Shown: positions 50,727 to 59,052 of the stretch, piece by piece
Layout of the letters: each line of letters opens with the position of its first letter
Position numbering within the stretch: the stretch's first letter is position 1
From: Candidatus Rubrivivax defluviihabitans
GTDB taxonomy: Bacteria > Pseudomonadota > Gammaproteobacteria > Burkholderiales > Burkholderiaceae_C
Assembly (NCBI GenBank): GCA_016709385.1
Contig: JADJMW010000004.1
Span: 62,001-126,000, forward strand
DNA length: 64,000 bases
Direction of reading: 5' to 3'
Notes under the pieces: model-generated
Database searches by the model: none
Seen by the model: the letters and a program-made list of their open reading frames with translations, nothing else
Told to the model about the DNA's origin: nothing
Translations under genes and position numbers: made by a program

Positions 50727-51602
50727 TCAGCCCGGCGGCGCCAGCTTGTCCTGCGTGCGGGTGTCGAAGTCGGCGGCGTCGTGGCGTTCGTGCAGCTGGC
50801 TCGCCGGCTGGCCCGAAATGCGGTTGACCATGCGCCCGCGCCGTGCGGCCGGTCGGGCGGCGATGCGCTCGGCCCATTCGACCACGTGGCTGTAGGCCTG
50901 CACCTGCAGGAATTCGCCGGCCTCGTAGAGCTGGCCCTTGACCAGCGCGCCATACCAGGGCCAGACGGCGATGTCGGCCACCGTGTAGTCCGGGCCCGCC
51001 AGGTAGGGGCTCTCGGCCAGGCGGCGGTCGAGCACGTCGAGCTGGCGTTTGACCTCCATCGCGAAGCGGTCGATGGCGTATTCGATCTTGCTCGGCGCGT
51101 AGGCGTAGAAGTGGCCGAAGCCGCCGCCCAGGTAGGGCGCGCTGCCCATCTGCCAGAAAAGCCACGACAGGCACTCGGCGCGCGCCGGCATCGTGGTGGG
51201 CAGGAAGGCGCCGAATTTTTCGGCCAGGTACAGCAGGATGGCGCCGGACTCGAAGACGCGCACCGGCACCGGCCCGCTGCGATCCAGCAGCGCCGGAATC
51301 TTGGAGTTGGGGTTGACGGCGACGAAGCCGCTGCCGAACTGGTCGCCTTCGCCGATGCGGATCAGCCAGGCGTCGTACTCGGCGCCGGCATGGCCCAGCG
51401 CCAGCAGTTCCTCCAGCATCACCGTCACCTTCACGCCGTTCGGCGTGGCCAGCGAATAGAGCTGCAGCGGGTGGCGGCCCACCGGCAGTTCCTTCTCGTG
51501 CGTGGGGCCGGCGGTGGGGCGGTTGATATTGGCGAAGCGCCCGCCACTGGAAGCCGGTGGCGTCCAGATCCGGGGGGGCTCGTAGGGGGCAGCGTCTTTC
51601 AT
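50727..51602 (-). CDS. yghU: YghU-like glutathione-dependent disulfide-bond oxidoreductase
   Basis: A 291-aa nu-class GST. It shows the long N-terminal arm of the YghU group (FANINRPTAGPTHEKELPVG, about 23-42), then a GST N-domain with ATPNGVKVTVMLEEL, NPNSKIPAL and FESGAILLYLAEK, and a C-domain with GGGFGHFY and YTVADIAVWPWYG. Such enzymes reduce disulfides and peroxides with two bound glutathiones. It is first of a two-gene unit with the GST. Its start is 27 bases from the uracil permease stop. Confidence 0.88.
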   Translation of the reverse strand: MKDAAPYEPPRIWTPPASSGGRFANINRPTAGPTHEKELPVGRHPLQLYSLATPNGVKVTVMLEELLALGHAGAEYDAWLIRIGEGDQFGSGFVAVNPNSKIPALLDRSGPVPVRVFESGAILLYLAEKFGAFLPTTMPARAECLSWLFWQMGSAPYLGGGFGHFYAYAPSKIEYAIDRFAMEVKRQLDVLDRRLAESPYLAGPDYTVADIAVWPWYGALVKGQLYEAGEFLQVQAYSHVVEWAERIAARPAARRGRMVNRISGQPASQLHERHDAADFDTRTQDKLAPPG

Positions 51603-51629
51603 GGTGCGATTGTGAACCGGCGCTGCGAC

Positions 51630-52919
51630 TCAAGGCGCCTTGTCGCCCCGCCCGAGCAGCGCCCACAGCCCGATGGCGCCGAAGGTGGCGGTGCCGATGC
51701 CGCCCAAAGTGAAGGCGCCGAACTTCAGCGTGTAGTCGCCCGTGCCCAGCACCAGCGTGATGGCGGCCACCACCAGATTGCGGTTGTCGGAGAAGTCCAC
51801 CCGGTTGTCGACCCAGATCTTGGCGCCGGCCACCGCGATGAGGCCGAAGACGACGATCGATACGCCGCCCATCACCGCCAGCGGAATGGCCTGGATGAGA
51901 GCGCCGAACTTGGGGCTGAAGCCCAGCAGCACGGCGAACAGTGCCGCCACCACGAAGGCCGCCGTGGAGTAGATCTTGGTCGCTGCCATGACGCCGATAT
52001 TCTCGGCATAGGTGGTCACGCCGGTGCCGCCGCTGGCGCCCGAGACCATGGTGGCGATGCCGTCGCCCACGAAGGCGCGGCCCATCAGCGGGTCCAGGTT
52101 GCGGCCGGTCATCGCGCTCACGGCCTTGATGTGGCCCAGGTTCTCGGCCACCAGGATCACCGCCACCGGGGCGATCAACAGCATGGCGTTGGCTTCGAAC
52201 ACCGGCGCGGCGAAGCGCGGCGCGCCGAACCAGGCAGCGCTGGCGATGCCCGAAACGTCGATCGGCTTGCCCAGGCCCAGCCCGTTGGTCAGCACGGCGT
52301 AGACGATGCCGGCCACGATGAGCCCCACCAGGATGAGCAGCCGCTGCGTCATGCCGCGCGTGAACACCGCCACCCCGGCCACGCAGACGAAGGTGACGCC
52401 CTGCATCCAGGCGTCGAAGGCAGTCGGCGCCATGTTCTTGATCGGGATGCCGGCCAGGTTCAGGCCGATCACGGCGACCACGGCGCCGGTCACCACGGGC
52501 GGCATCAGGCGCTCGATCCAGCCGGTGCCGGTGGCCATCACGACCAGGCCGATCAGCGTATAGACCGCGCCGCAGGCCACGATGCCGCCCAGGGCCACGC
52601 CGAGGTTGGCGTTGGCGCCCTGGCCGGCAAAGCCGGTGGCGGCGATGACCACGCCGATGAAGGCAAAACTCGACCCCAGATAGCTGGGCACCTTGCCGCC
52701 CACCATGAGGAAGAAGATGAGCGTGCCGATGCCGCTCATCAGGATCGCCAGGTTGGGGTCGAAGCCCATCAGGATGGGCGCCAGCACCGTGGCGCCGAAC
52801 ATGGCGATCACGTGCTGGACGCCCATGGCGGCCGTCTGGGGCCAGGGCAGTCGCTCGTCGGGCGCGACCACGGCACCTGGAGCGGGACGCACTTCGCGCC
52901 AGCTGAAGATCGAAAACAT
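51630..52919 (-). CDS. uraA: Uracil permease, NCS2 family
   Basis: A 429-aa inner-membrane nucleobase:H+ symporter with about 14 helices. The start of the fold reads QHVIAMFGATVLAPILMGFDPN. The substrate-site glutamates are in VAENLGH (about 236-242) and TYAENIGV (about 285-292), and the GASGGTGVTTYAENIG element is typical of UraA. The start is ATG 52919 with AAGGAA upstream; earlier in-frame sequence is not conserved. The 240 bases upstream, divergent from the next gene, would hold its promoter; I see no clear pyrimidine-regulatory stem. Confidence 0.9.
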   Translation of the reverse strand: MFSIFSWREVRPAPGAVVAPDERLPWPQTAAMGVQHVIAMFGATVLAPILMGFDPNLAILMSGIGTLIFFLMVGGKVPSYLGSSFAFIGVVIAATGFAGQGANANLGVALGGIVACGAVYTLIGLVVMATGTGWIERLMPPVVTGAVVAVIGLNLAGIPIKNMAPTAFDAWMQGVTFVCVAGVAVFTRGMTQRLLILVGLIVAGIVYAVLTNGLGLGKPIDVSGIASAAWFGAPRFAAPVFEANAMLLIAPVAVILVAENLGHIKAVSAMTGRNLDPLMGRAFVGDGIATMVSGASGGTGVTTYAENIGVMAATKIYSTAAFVVAALFAVLLGFSPKFGALIQAIPLAVMGGVSIVVFGLIAVAGAKIWVDNRVDFSDNRNLVVAAITLVLGTGDYTLKFGAFTLGGIGTATFGAIGLWALLGRGDKAP

Positions 52920-53159
52920 GGGGTGGGTTTCCTTCGTCTGTGCGGCCGTGGCGGCCGAATGGCGCCGGGCCGGGGCCATTGTCTGCCGCGCCGTGGTCGG
53001 GCCGGGCCGGTCAGATCAAGATCGCGACAGCGGCGCGGGGCCGCACCGGGGGGTCGATGCCGCCAGCGTGCGGCGCCCATCCTGCGCCGGCGGCCGATGC
53101 ACTACATTGCCTGCGTGCGGGGCAACGTCGCGCTCCGCCGGGCGAAAGGAGCGAGTGTC

Positions 53160-53723
53160 ATGAGACAAGGGTGGTTGATGACGGGGCTGGCGCTGCTGGC
53201 GCTGGCTGGGCCGGTCATGGCGGCCGAGGTGGCCGGCGTGAAGTTGCAGGAAAAGGTCAGCGTGGGCGGCAAGGACCTGGTGCTGAACGGCGCCGGCGTG
53301 CGCACGCGCATGGTGTTCAAGGTCTACGTCGCGGCGCTGTACCTGCCGGCGAAGGCGGCCGACCTGCCGGCGACGCTGGCGCAAAGCCCGCGCCGCGTGC
53401 AGATGACGCTGCTGCGCAACGTGAGCGCCGACGACCTGGTCCAGGCCCTGGTCGACGGCATGAATGCGAACAACCCGCCGCAGGACATGGCGGCCGTGAA
53501 GCCGCAGACCGACCAGCTGGTGACGGTCATGAAGTCCATCGGCGAGGCGCGCGAGGGCGACGTGGTGGCGCTGGACTTCGTCGGCGGCGAAACGCGCATC
53601 GGCCACAACGGCAAGGCCATCGGCGCCATCGCCGGCACACCGTTCAACGACGCCTTGATGAAGATCTGGCTCGGCGACAAGCCCGTGCAGGCCGACCTGA
53701 AGAAGGCCATGCTGGGCGGCTGA
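53160..53723 (+). CDS. Chalcone-isomerase-like periplasmic protein
   Basis: A 187-aa protein with a signal peptide (cleavage after VMAA, about 21), followed by a bacterial chalcone-isomerase-like domain. Typical strands and helices are VSVGGKDLVLNGAGVRTRMVFKVYVAALYLP and MTLLRNVSADDLVQALVDG, with a late GTPFNDALMKIWLGDKPV. The bacterial members have no proven isomerase activity. AAAGGAG lies 9 bases before ATG 53160. It is followed by a strong hairpin, so it is probably monocistronic. Confidence 0.88.
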   Translation: MRQGWLMTGLALLALAGPVMAAEVAGVKLQEKVSVGGKDLVLNGAGVRTRMVFKVYVAALYLPAKAADLPATLAQSPRRVQMTLLRNVSADDLVQALVDGMNANNPPQDMAAVKPQTDQLVTVMKSIGEAREGDVVALDFVGGETRIGHNGKAIGAIAGTPFNDALMKIWLGDKPVQADLKKAMLGG

Positions 53724-53735
53724 GGACCGGCGCCT

Positions 53736-53763
53736 CGGCGGCCCGCGGCAGCGCGGGCCGCCG
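53736..53763 (+). terminator. Strong GC hairpin after the chalcone-isomerase-like gene
   Basis: Perfect 12-bp stem CGGCGGCCCGCG (53736-53747) / CGCGGGCCGCCG (53752-53763), with a 4-base loop, 12 bases after the stop codon. No T-tract follows, so it is a hairpin-type end or RNA 3' stabiliser rather than a textbook terminator. Confidence 0.5.
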
Positions 53764-53920
53764 CTATACGCCGATGCGCGCGTGGGGCGCCGGCCGTTCG
53801 TCGCGCGAGACGGCACTCCGCGCCTCGATCCTGCACGCTCGTCGCAAGGGCCTGGCACCCCATGCCGGTGGCAACGACACTGCATGCGTCGAACCACCCC
53901 GGACGCCACAGGAGCCCACG

Positions 53921-54094
53921 ATGAAGACGACGCAACGCCTGACCGGCCTGGCCCTCGCGATGCTGCTCACGCTGAGCATGCTCGGCGGCATCGACCGCCT
54001 GGCGCACACCGAATTTGCCGCTGCCGTCTCTGCCCAGACCCTGGCCCAGACCCTGGCCAAGACGCCGGCAGCGACCGGCGCGGTGCGGGTCTGA
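53921..54094 (+). CDS. Small 57-aa protein with N-terminal hydrophobic segment
   Basis: No family recognised. AGGAG lies 6 bases before the ATG, which supports translation. The protein has a basic start (KTTQR), a hydrophobic stretch (about 7-25, LTGLALAMLLTLSMLGGI) and an Ala/Thr-rich tail with a heptad-like AQTLAQTLAKTP. It could be a small exported protein or membrane peptide. It lies 41 bases before another small gene, same strand. Confidence 0.5.
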   Translation: MKTTQRLTGLALAMLLTLSMLGGIDRLAHTEFAAAVSAQTLAQTLAKTPAATGAVRV

Positions 54095-54135
54095 GGACCC
54101 GGGAATCCCGCTGGATCCTTCTCGTGGAGACCGCG

Positions 54136-54315
54136 ATGGACAGGACTTCGATTCCGCGCAGCGAAGCCTTTGCCGAAGACCTGCCGGGCTATGCCGATGC
54201 GGAACCGGTCGAAGCGGCCGCCGCCGATACGCCGTTGCGCGCCCTGCCCTGGTTCACGCTGGCCGTGGCGCTGGTGGGCAGCAGCGCCCTGACGATGGTG
54301 GCGGTGCCGCTGTAG
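54136..54315 (+). CDS. Small 59-aa tail-anchored-type membrane protein
   Basis: No family recognised. An acidic N-terminal half (EAFAEDLPGYADAEPVEAA) is followed by one hydrophobic helix near the C-terminus (about 38-57, LPWFTLAVALVGSSALTMVA). GGAGA lies 6 bases before the ATG. Together with the preceding small gene it fills the space between the chalcone-isomerase-like and Lrp genes. The role is unknown. Confidence 0.5.
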   Translation: MDRTSIPRSEAFAEDLPGYADAEPVEAAAADTPLRALPWFTLAVALVGSSALTMVAVPL

Positions 54316-54436
54316 CCGCCACGCCCTGCGAATATCGCCCGCGAGCCGGCGGCCAGCGGGCTCGTCACCAGCCGGCTTAGCATCGGGTCCATCGAGCGAC
54401 AAACGCTCGCCGCGCAAAGCTGCGCCGTGCAGGGCC

Positions 54437-54856
54437 ATGGACGACACCGACAGGCAACTCATCTCGCTGTTGCGCAAGGACGCGCGCATGAACGTGGCCG
54501 CACTGGCCACCCGGCTGGGCGTTTCGCGCGGCACCGTCACCAACCGCCTGCGCAAGCTCGAGGACGCGCACGTCATCGTCGGCTATTCGGTGCGCCTGCG
54601 GCCCGATGCCGAGCCGAACCAGATCCGTGCCTGGATGCACGTGCTGGTCGAGGGCAACCAGACGCGCGCCGTCATCGCCGGCCTGCTGGGCGAACCCGGC
54701 GTGCAGGCCCTGCACGACACCAACGGCCGCTGGGACCTGCTGGCCGAATTGCGTGCCGATTCGATGATCGACCTGTCGGCGCTGCTGGAGCGCGTGCGGC
54801 TGATCAAGGGCATCGCCAATACCGAGACGAGCATCCTGCTCGCCACCTACCGTTGA
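54437..54856 (+). CDS. Lrp/AsnC-family transcriptional regulator
   Basis: A 139-aa regulator: an HTH at about 5-50 (DRQLISLLRKDARMNVAALATRLGVSRGTVTNRLRKLE with the recognition helix) and an effector-binding RAM domain (about 65-139). Length is slightly short but complete. It faces putA and lies near the ornithine cyclodeaminase genes; Lrp-type PutR or ornithine/arginine regulators are common in such places, so amino-acid-responsive control is inferred. It is followed after 27 bases by a deleted cyclodeaminase copy. Confidence 0.88.
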   Translation: MDDTDRQLISLLRKDARMNVAALATRLGVSRGTVTNRLRKLEDAHVIVGYSVRLRPDAEPNQIRAWMHVLVEGNQTRAVIAGLLGEPGVQALHDTNGRWDLLAELRADSMIDLSALLERVRLIKGIANTETSILLATYR

Positions 54857-54883
54857 ACGAGGCGGCACGAGGCTGAACGTGCG

Positions 54884-55174
54884 ATGCAGATCCTGGACGC
54901 CGCCGCCACGCGTGACGCCCTGCCTTTCGAGCGCCTGATCCCGGCGCTGCGGGCGATGTTCGCGGCCGGCTGCACGGTGCCGCCGCGGCACGTGCACGAA
55001 GTCGCTGCGCCCGGCGGCGGGCGCTTTACCTCGTTGATCATGCCGGCCGGGCTGGAGGGCCGCTACTACGGCACCAAGACGCTGGAGCGCACGATCTTCG
55101 AGTCGGTCGGCACCGCGCTCGAAGACCTGGCCGCGGCCATGCTGGTTTTCGAAGGGCTGTCCGCCGGCCGCTGA
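54884..55174 (+). pseudogene. Ornithine cyclodeaminase with internal deletion
   Basis: A 96-codon frame joins the first part of an ornithine cyclodeaminase/mu-crystallin protein (LPFERLIPALRAMFAAG, PPRHVHEVAAP, RFTSLIMPA and GRYYGTKT, residues 1-66) directly to its last part (ERTIFESVGTALEDLAAAM, about 67-90). The roughly 220 residues between, including the NAD-binding Rossmann fold, are missing without loss of frame. The product cannot be an enzyme. It is probably a former partner of the Lrp gene. Confidence 0.75.
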
Positions 55175-55211
55175 CGCGAAGCGTCAAGCCGTTGCGTCGA
55201 CGCGCCGCGGG

Positions 55212-58200
55212 TCAGCCGATCGTCATCAGGCTGGCGTTGCCGCCGGCGGCGGCGGTGTTGATGCTCAGCGAGCGCTCGATCACGAGCCGCTCCAGCGGCA
55301 CGCGCCAGTCGCCCGGCACCAGGCCGGTGAGCCCGACGATCGGTCCCGGCCGCCCGGCCAGCGCGGCGGCAGTGTGCAGCAGCGCGGTGGCGTCGCCATG
55401 CTGAAGCACGGCGTCGAAGTGCACGGTGGTCTGCTGCCAGTCCTGCGCCAGCGCGATCTGTTCGCGCAGCGCGGGCGGCAGTCGCTCGAGCAACGGGCGC
55501 GTCTGAAGCGGCCAGACGGCGCGGCTGCCCACCGCCAGCACGGCAGCCAGCTGGGCCAGTCGGTCGGCGTCGTCGTCGGCCAGGCACAGCACGGCCGGGC
55601 GCGCCTGCACGGCATACAGGTTTGCTTCGCCGGTGGGGCCGGGCAGGGCGTGCCAGCCGCCGACCGGTGACGCGGAAATCACTTGGTCGCAGTGCAAGGC
55701 CAGCGGGTCCATACCTTGGGCCTGCGCCCAGGTGCGCAGGGTTGCCACCGTCTCGGCCGGGCTCGATCCGGCGGTGTCGTGGTCCAGGCCGCGCACCGGC
55801 GGCCGGGCCGGGGCACCGTTGTGCGCCACCGCGCGGCCTGCCGCCTGCGCTGGGCGGCGGGCCAGCAGCCGCAGCAGGTACAGCGGCCCGCCGGCCTTGG
55901 GACCGGTGCCCGACAAGCCCTCGCCGCCGAAAGGCTGCACGCCGACCACTGCGCCGACGATATTGCGGTTGACATACAGGTTGCCGGCCCGCGCCATGCC
56001 CACCACCTGGGCCACGGTCTCGTCGATGCGCGTGTGCACGCCTTGCGTCAGCCCGAAGCCGGTGGCGTTGATCTGTTCCAGCGTCTGCGCCAGCCGGTCG
56101 CGCGGGTAGCGCAGTACGTGCAGCACGGGTCCGAACACTTCGCGCTCGAGTTCGGCGACGCTGGCCAGCTCGACGACGGCCGGTACGACAAAGCTGCCCT
56201 GAGCGGTCAGTGACGCCGCCCGTGACGCGCCCAGCGCCGGCCGCCAGACGCGGCGGCCCCGCGCCTGCAGGGTCCGCAGATGGCTTTCGATCAGCCCCGC
56301 GGCCTCGGCATCGATGACCGGCCCGATGTCGGTGGCCAGCTCGCGCGGGTCGCCGAGCCGCAGCTCCTGCACGGCGCCGCGCAGCATGTACAGCAGGCGG
56401 TCGGCGGCTTCTTCCTGCACACACAGCAGCCGCAGCGCCGAGCAGCGCTGGCCGGCGCTGTCGAAGGCCGAACTCACGATATCGGCCACCGCCTGCTCGA
56501 CCAGCGCCGACGAGTCCACCACCAGGGCATTCTGGCCGCCGGTTTCGGCGATCAGCGGCACCGGCTGGCCGCCGGCCGTGAGGCGCCGACTCAGCGTGCG
56601 CTGCAGCAGCCGGGCCACTTCGGTGGAGCCGGTGAACAGCACGCCTTGCACGCGCGCGTCGGCCACCAGCGCGGCGCCCACGGTCTCGCCGCGGCCGGGC
56701 AGCAGCTGCAGCGCGCCGCGCGGCACGCCGGCGGCATGCAGCGCGCGCACCGCGGCGGCGGCCACCAGCGGCGTCTGCTCGGCCGGCTTGGCCAGCACCA
56801 CGTTGCCGGCGGCCAGTGCCGCGGCCACCTGGCCGGTGAAGATGGCGAGCGGGAAGTTCCACGGGCTGATGCACACCACCGGCCCCAGCGGCACATGGCT
56901 GGCGTTGTCGAAATCGCGCCGCACCTCGGCGGCGTAGTAGCGCAGGAAGTCCACCGCCTCGCGTACCTCGGCCACGGCGTTGGCGCAGGTCTTGCCGGCT
57001 TCGCGCACCAGCAGCGGCAGCAGCGCTGCCAGCTCGTCCTGCAGCCGGGCCGCTGCCGCTTCCAGCCGTGCCGCGCGCTCGGCGGGCGGCGTGGCGGCCC
57101 AGGCCGCGGCGGCCATTGTGGCGGCGTCCAGGGCCGACTGCATGTCGTCCAGCGTGGCCTCGCGCACCTGGCCCACCAGGTCGCTGGCAGCGGCGGGGTT
57201 GCGCACCGGCTGCCAGGGGCCTTGCGGCATGCCGCGAGCGATCAGCGGCTCGGCCTGCCAGGTCCGGCTGGCGTCGGCCGCGAAGCGCCGGGCCAGGTCG
57301 GCCAGGGTGCGCTCGTCGGCCAGGTCCAGGCCGCGCGAATTGGCTCGCGCCGCACCGTACAGGTCGGGCGGCAGCGTGATGGCCGGATGCGGCGAGCCGA
57401 CGCAGCCGTCCTGCGCGGCCAGCGTGGCCACCGTCTGCACGGGGTCCTGCACCAGCTCGGCCAGGCCGAGGCTCTCGTCGGCGATGCGGTTGACGAACGA
57501 GGTGTTGGCGCCGTTTTCCAGCAGGCGCCGCACCAGGTAGGCCAGCAGCGTCTCGTGCGTGCCCACGGGGGCATAGATGCGGCAGGGGCGGTCGTGCACC
57601 TGGTCGTACAGCGCCTCGCCCATGCCGTGCAGGCACTGGAACTCGTACTGCCCGGGCGTGTAGTCCGGCCCCGCCAGCGCCTGCACCGCGGCCATGGTGT
57701 GCGCGTTGTGGGTGGCGAACTGCGGGTACACCTCGTCGGGCGCCGCCAGCAGCTTGCGCGCGCAGGCGAGGTAGGCCACGTCGGTGTAGGCCTTGCGGGT
57801 ATAGACCGGGTAGCCGGTCTGGCCGTCGAGCTGGGCGCGCTTGATCTCGCTGTCCCAGTACGCGCCCTTGACCAGCCGCACCATCAGGCGCCGGCCGCTG
57901 CGGCGCGCCAGGTCGACGATGAAGTCCACCACCGCCGGGCAGCGCTTCTGGTAGGCCTGGATGACGAAGCCCAGGCCGTTCCAGCCGGCCAGCCCCGGTT
58001 CGAAACACAGGCGTTCGAGCAGGTCCAGCGAAAGTTCCAGCCGCTCGGATTCCTCGGCGTCGATATTCAGCCCGATGTCGTAGCGCCGCGCCAGCGCGGC
58101 CAGGTCGAGCAGCCGCGGATACAACTCGACCATCACGCGCCCGACCTGAGCGCGTGCATAACGCGGGTGCAGCGCCGAGAGCTTGATCGAGATGCCCGGG

Positions 58201-58973
58201 CCGTCGACGATGCCGCGCCCGGCGGCCGCCGTGCCGATGGCATGAATGGCAAGCTCGTAGGCGCTGAAATAGGCCTGGGCGTCGGCCGCCGTCAGCGCCG
58301 CCTCGCCGAGCATGTCGTACGAATAACGGAAGCCCCGGGCCTCGCGCGGCCGCGCGTTGACCAGTGCCTGTTCGATGGTCTGGCCGGTGACGAACTGCTC
58401 GCCCATCATGCGCATGGCCCGGTCCACGCCCATGCGCACCAGCGGCTCGCCGCCGCGTGCCACGATGCGGCGCAACGTGGCGGCCAGGCCGCTCGCGCTG
58501 TGCGTGGCCACCAGCTTGCCGGTGAGCAGCAGGCCCCAGGCCGCGGCGTTGACGAACAGTGACGGGCTCTGCCCCAGGTGCTGCTGCCAGTTGCCGTCGG
58601 CGATCTTGTCGCGGATCAGCGCGTCGCGCGTGGCGTCGTCGGGGATGCGCAGCAGCGCTTCGGCCAGGCACATCAGCGCCACGCCTTCCTGCGAGCTGAG
58701 CGCAAATTCCTGCAGCAGGCCCTGCACCAGGCCGGCGGTGCCGCCGGCGCGGCTGCTTTCGCGCACGCCGCGCGCCGCGCGCAGCGCCAGCGCCTGCGCG
58801 GCTTCGGCCTGCGCCGGCGTCAGGCGCGCCTGCTCCAGCAGGGCGGTCAGCAGTTCGGGCTCGGGCCGTCGCGTCAGTGCGCCGATGGCTTCGCGCAGCG
58901 GCGAACGTGGTGGCAGCGGCGTGAAGGCGGCGCCGAGTTCGGCTTCTGGTGCAGTCGGCGGGCGATCGTTCAT
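55212..58973 (-). CDS. putA: Bifunctional proline dehydrogenase / glutamate-semialdehyde dehydrogenase
   Basis: A 1253-aa enzyme oxidising proline to glutamate in two steps. No ribbon-helix-helix domain is at the N-terminus, so unlike E. coli PutA it should not repress itself. The proline dehydrogenase barrel is at about 130-480 (GPGISIKLSALHPRY, NIDAEESERLELSLDLLE, RLMVRLVKGAYWDSEIK and the QFATHNAHT end). The aldehyde dehydrogenase (about 520-1000) has the Glu in AETGGQNALV, the nucleophile Cys in GQRCSALRL and FGPVLHVLRY. A further C-terminal domain (about 1000-1253) is typical of long PutAs. I chose ATG 58973. It lies 79 bases downstream of ornithine cyclodeaminase. Confidence 0.92.
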   Translation of the reverse strand: MNDRPPTAPEAELGAAFTPLPPRSPLREAIGALTRRPEPELLTALLEQARLTPAQAEAAQALALRAARGVRESSRAGGTAGLVQGLLQEFALSSQEGVALMCLAEALLRIPDDATRDALIRDKIADGNWQQHLGQSPSLFVNAAAWGLLLTGKLVATHSASGLAATLRRIVARGGEPLVRMGVDRAMRMMGEQFVTGQTIEQALVNARPREARGFRYSYDMLGEAALTAADAQAYFSAYELAIHAIGTAAAGRGIVDGPGISIKLSALHPRYARAQVGRVMVELYPRLLDLAALARRYDIGLNIDAEESERLELSLDLLERLCFEPGLAGWNGLGFVIQAYQKRCPAVVDFIVDLARRSGRRLMVRLVKGAYWDSEIKRAQLDGQTGYPVYTRKAYTDVAYLACARKLLAAPDEVYPQFATHNAHTMAAVQALAGPDYTPGQYEFQCLHGMGEALYDQVHDRPCRIYAPVGTHETLLAYLVRRLLENGANTSFVNRIADESLGLAELVQDPVQTVATLAAQDGCVGSPHPAITLPPDLYGAARANSRGLDLADERTLADLARRFAADASRTWQAEPLIARGMPQGPWQPVRNPAAASDLVGQVREATLDDMQSALDAATMAAAAWAATPPAERAARLEAAAARLQDELAALLPLLVREAGKTCANAVAEVREAVDFLRYYAAEVRRDFDNASHVPLGPVVCISPWNFPLAIFTGQVAAALAAGNVVLAKPAEQTPLVAAAAVRALHAAGVPRGALQLLPGRGETVGAALVADARVQGVLFTGSTEVARLLQRTLSRRLTAGGQPVPLIAETGGQNALVVDSSALVEQAVADIVSSAFDSAGQRCSALRLLCVQEEAADRLLYMLRGAVQELRLGDPRELATDIGPVIDAEAAGLIESHLRTLQARGRRVWRPALGASRAASLTAQGSFVVPAVVELASVAELEREVFGPVLHVLRYPRDRLAQTLEQINATGFGLTQGVHTRIDETVAQVVGMARAGNLYVNRNIVGAVVGVQPFGGEGLSGTGPKAGGPLYLLRLLARRPAQAAGRAVAHNGAPARPPVRGLDHDTAGSSPAETVATLRTWAQAQGMDPLALHCDQVISASPVGGWHALPGPTGEANLYAVQARPAVLCLADDDADRLAQLAAVLAVGSRAVWPLQTRPLLERLPPALREQIALAQDWQQTTVHFDAVLQHGDATALLHTAAALAGRPGPIVGLTGLVPGDWRVPLERLVIERSLSINTAAAGGNASLMTIG

Positions 58974-59052
58974 GGCGGCGGTCCTGGGCGTGCCGGGCGC
59001 TGCGGCGAGCGCGACCCGGGATCGTTCATCGGCAGGCCCGAACGATGCGCGT

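Noticed and set aside
52920..53159. A regulatory RNA or riboswitch between uraA and the chalcone-isomerase-like gene
   Set aside because: I find no conserved stem pattern or T-tract. Only ordinary GC-rich sequence and two ribosome sites are visible.
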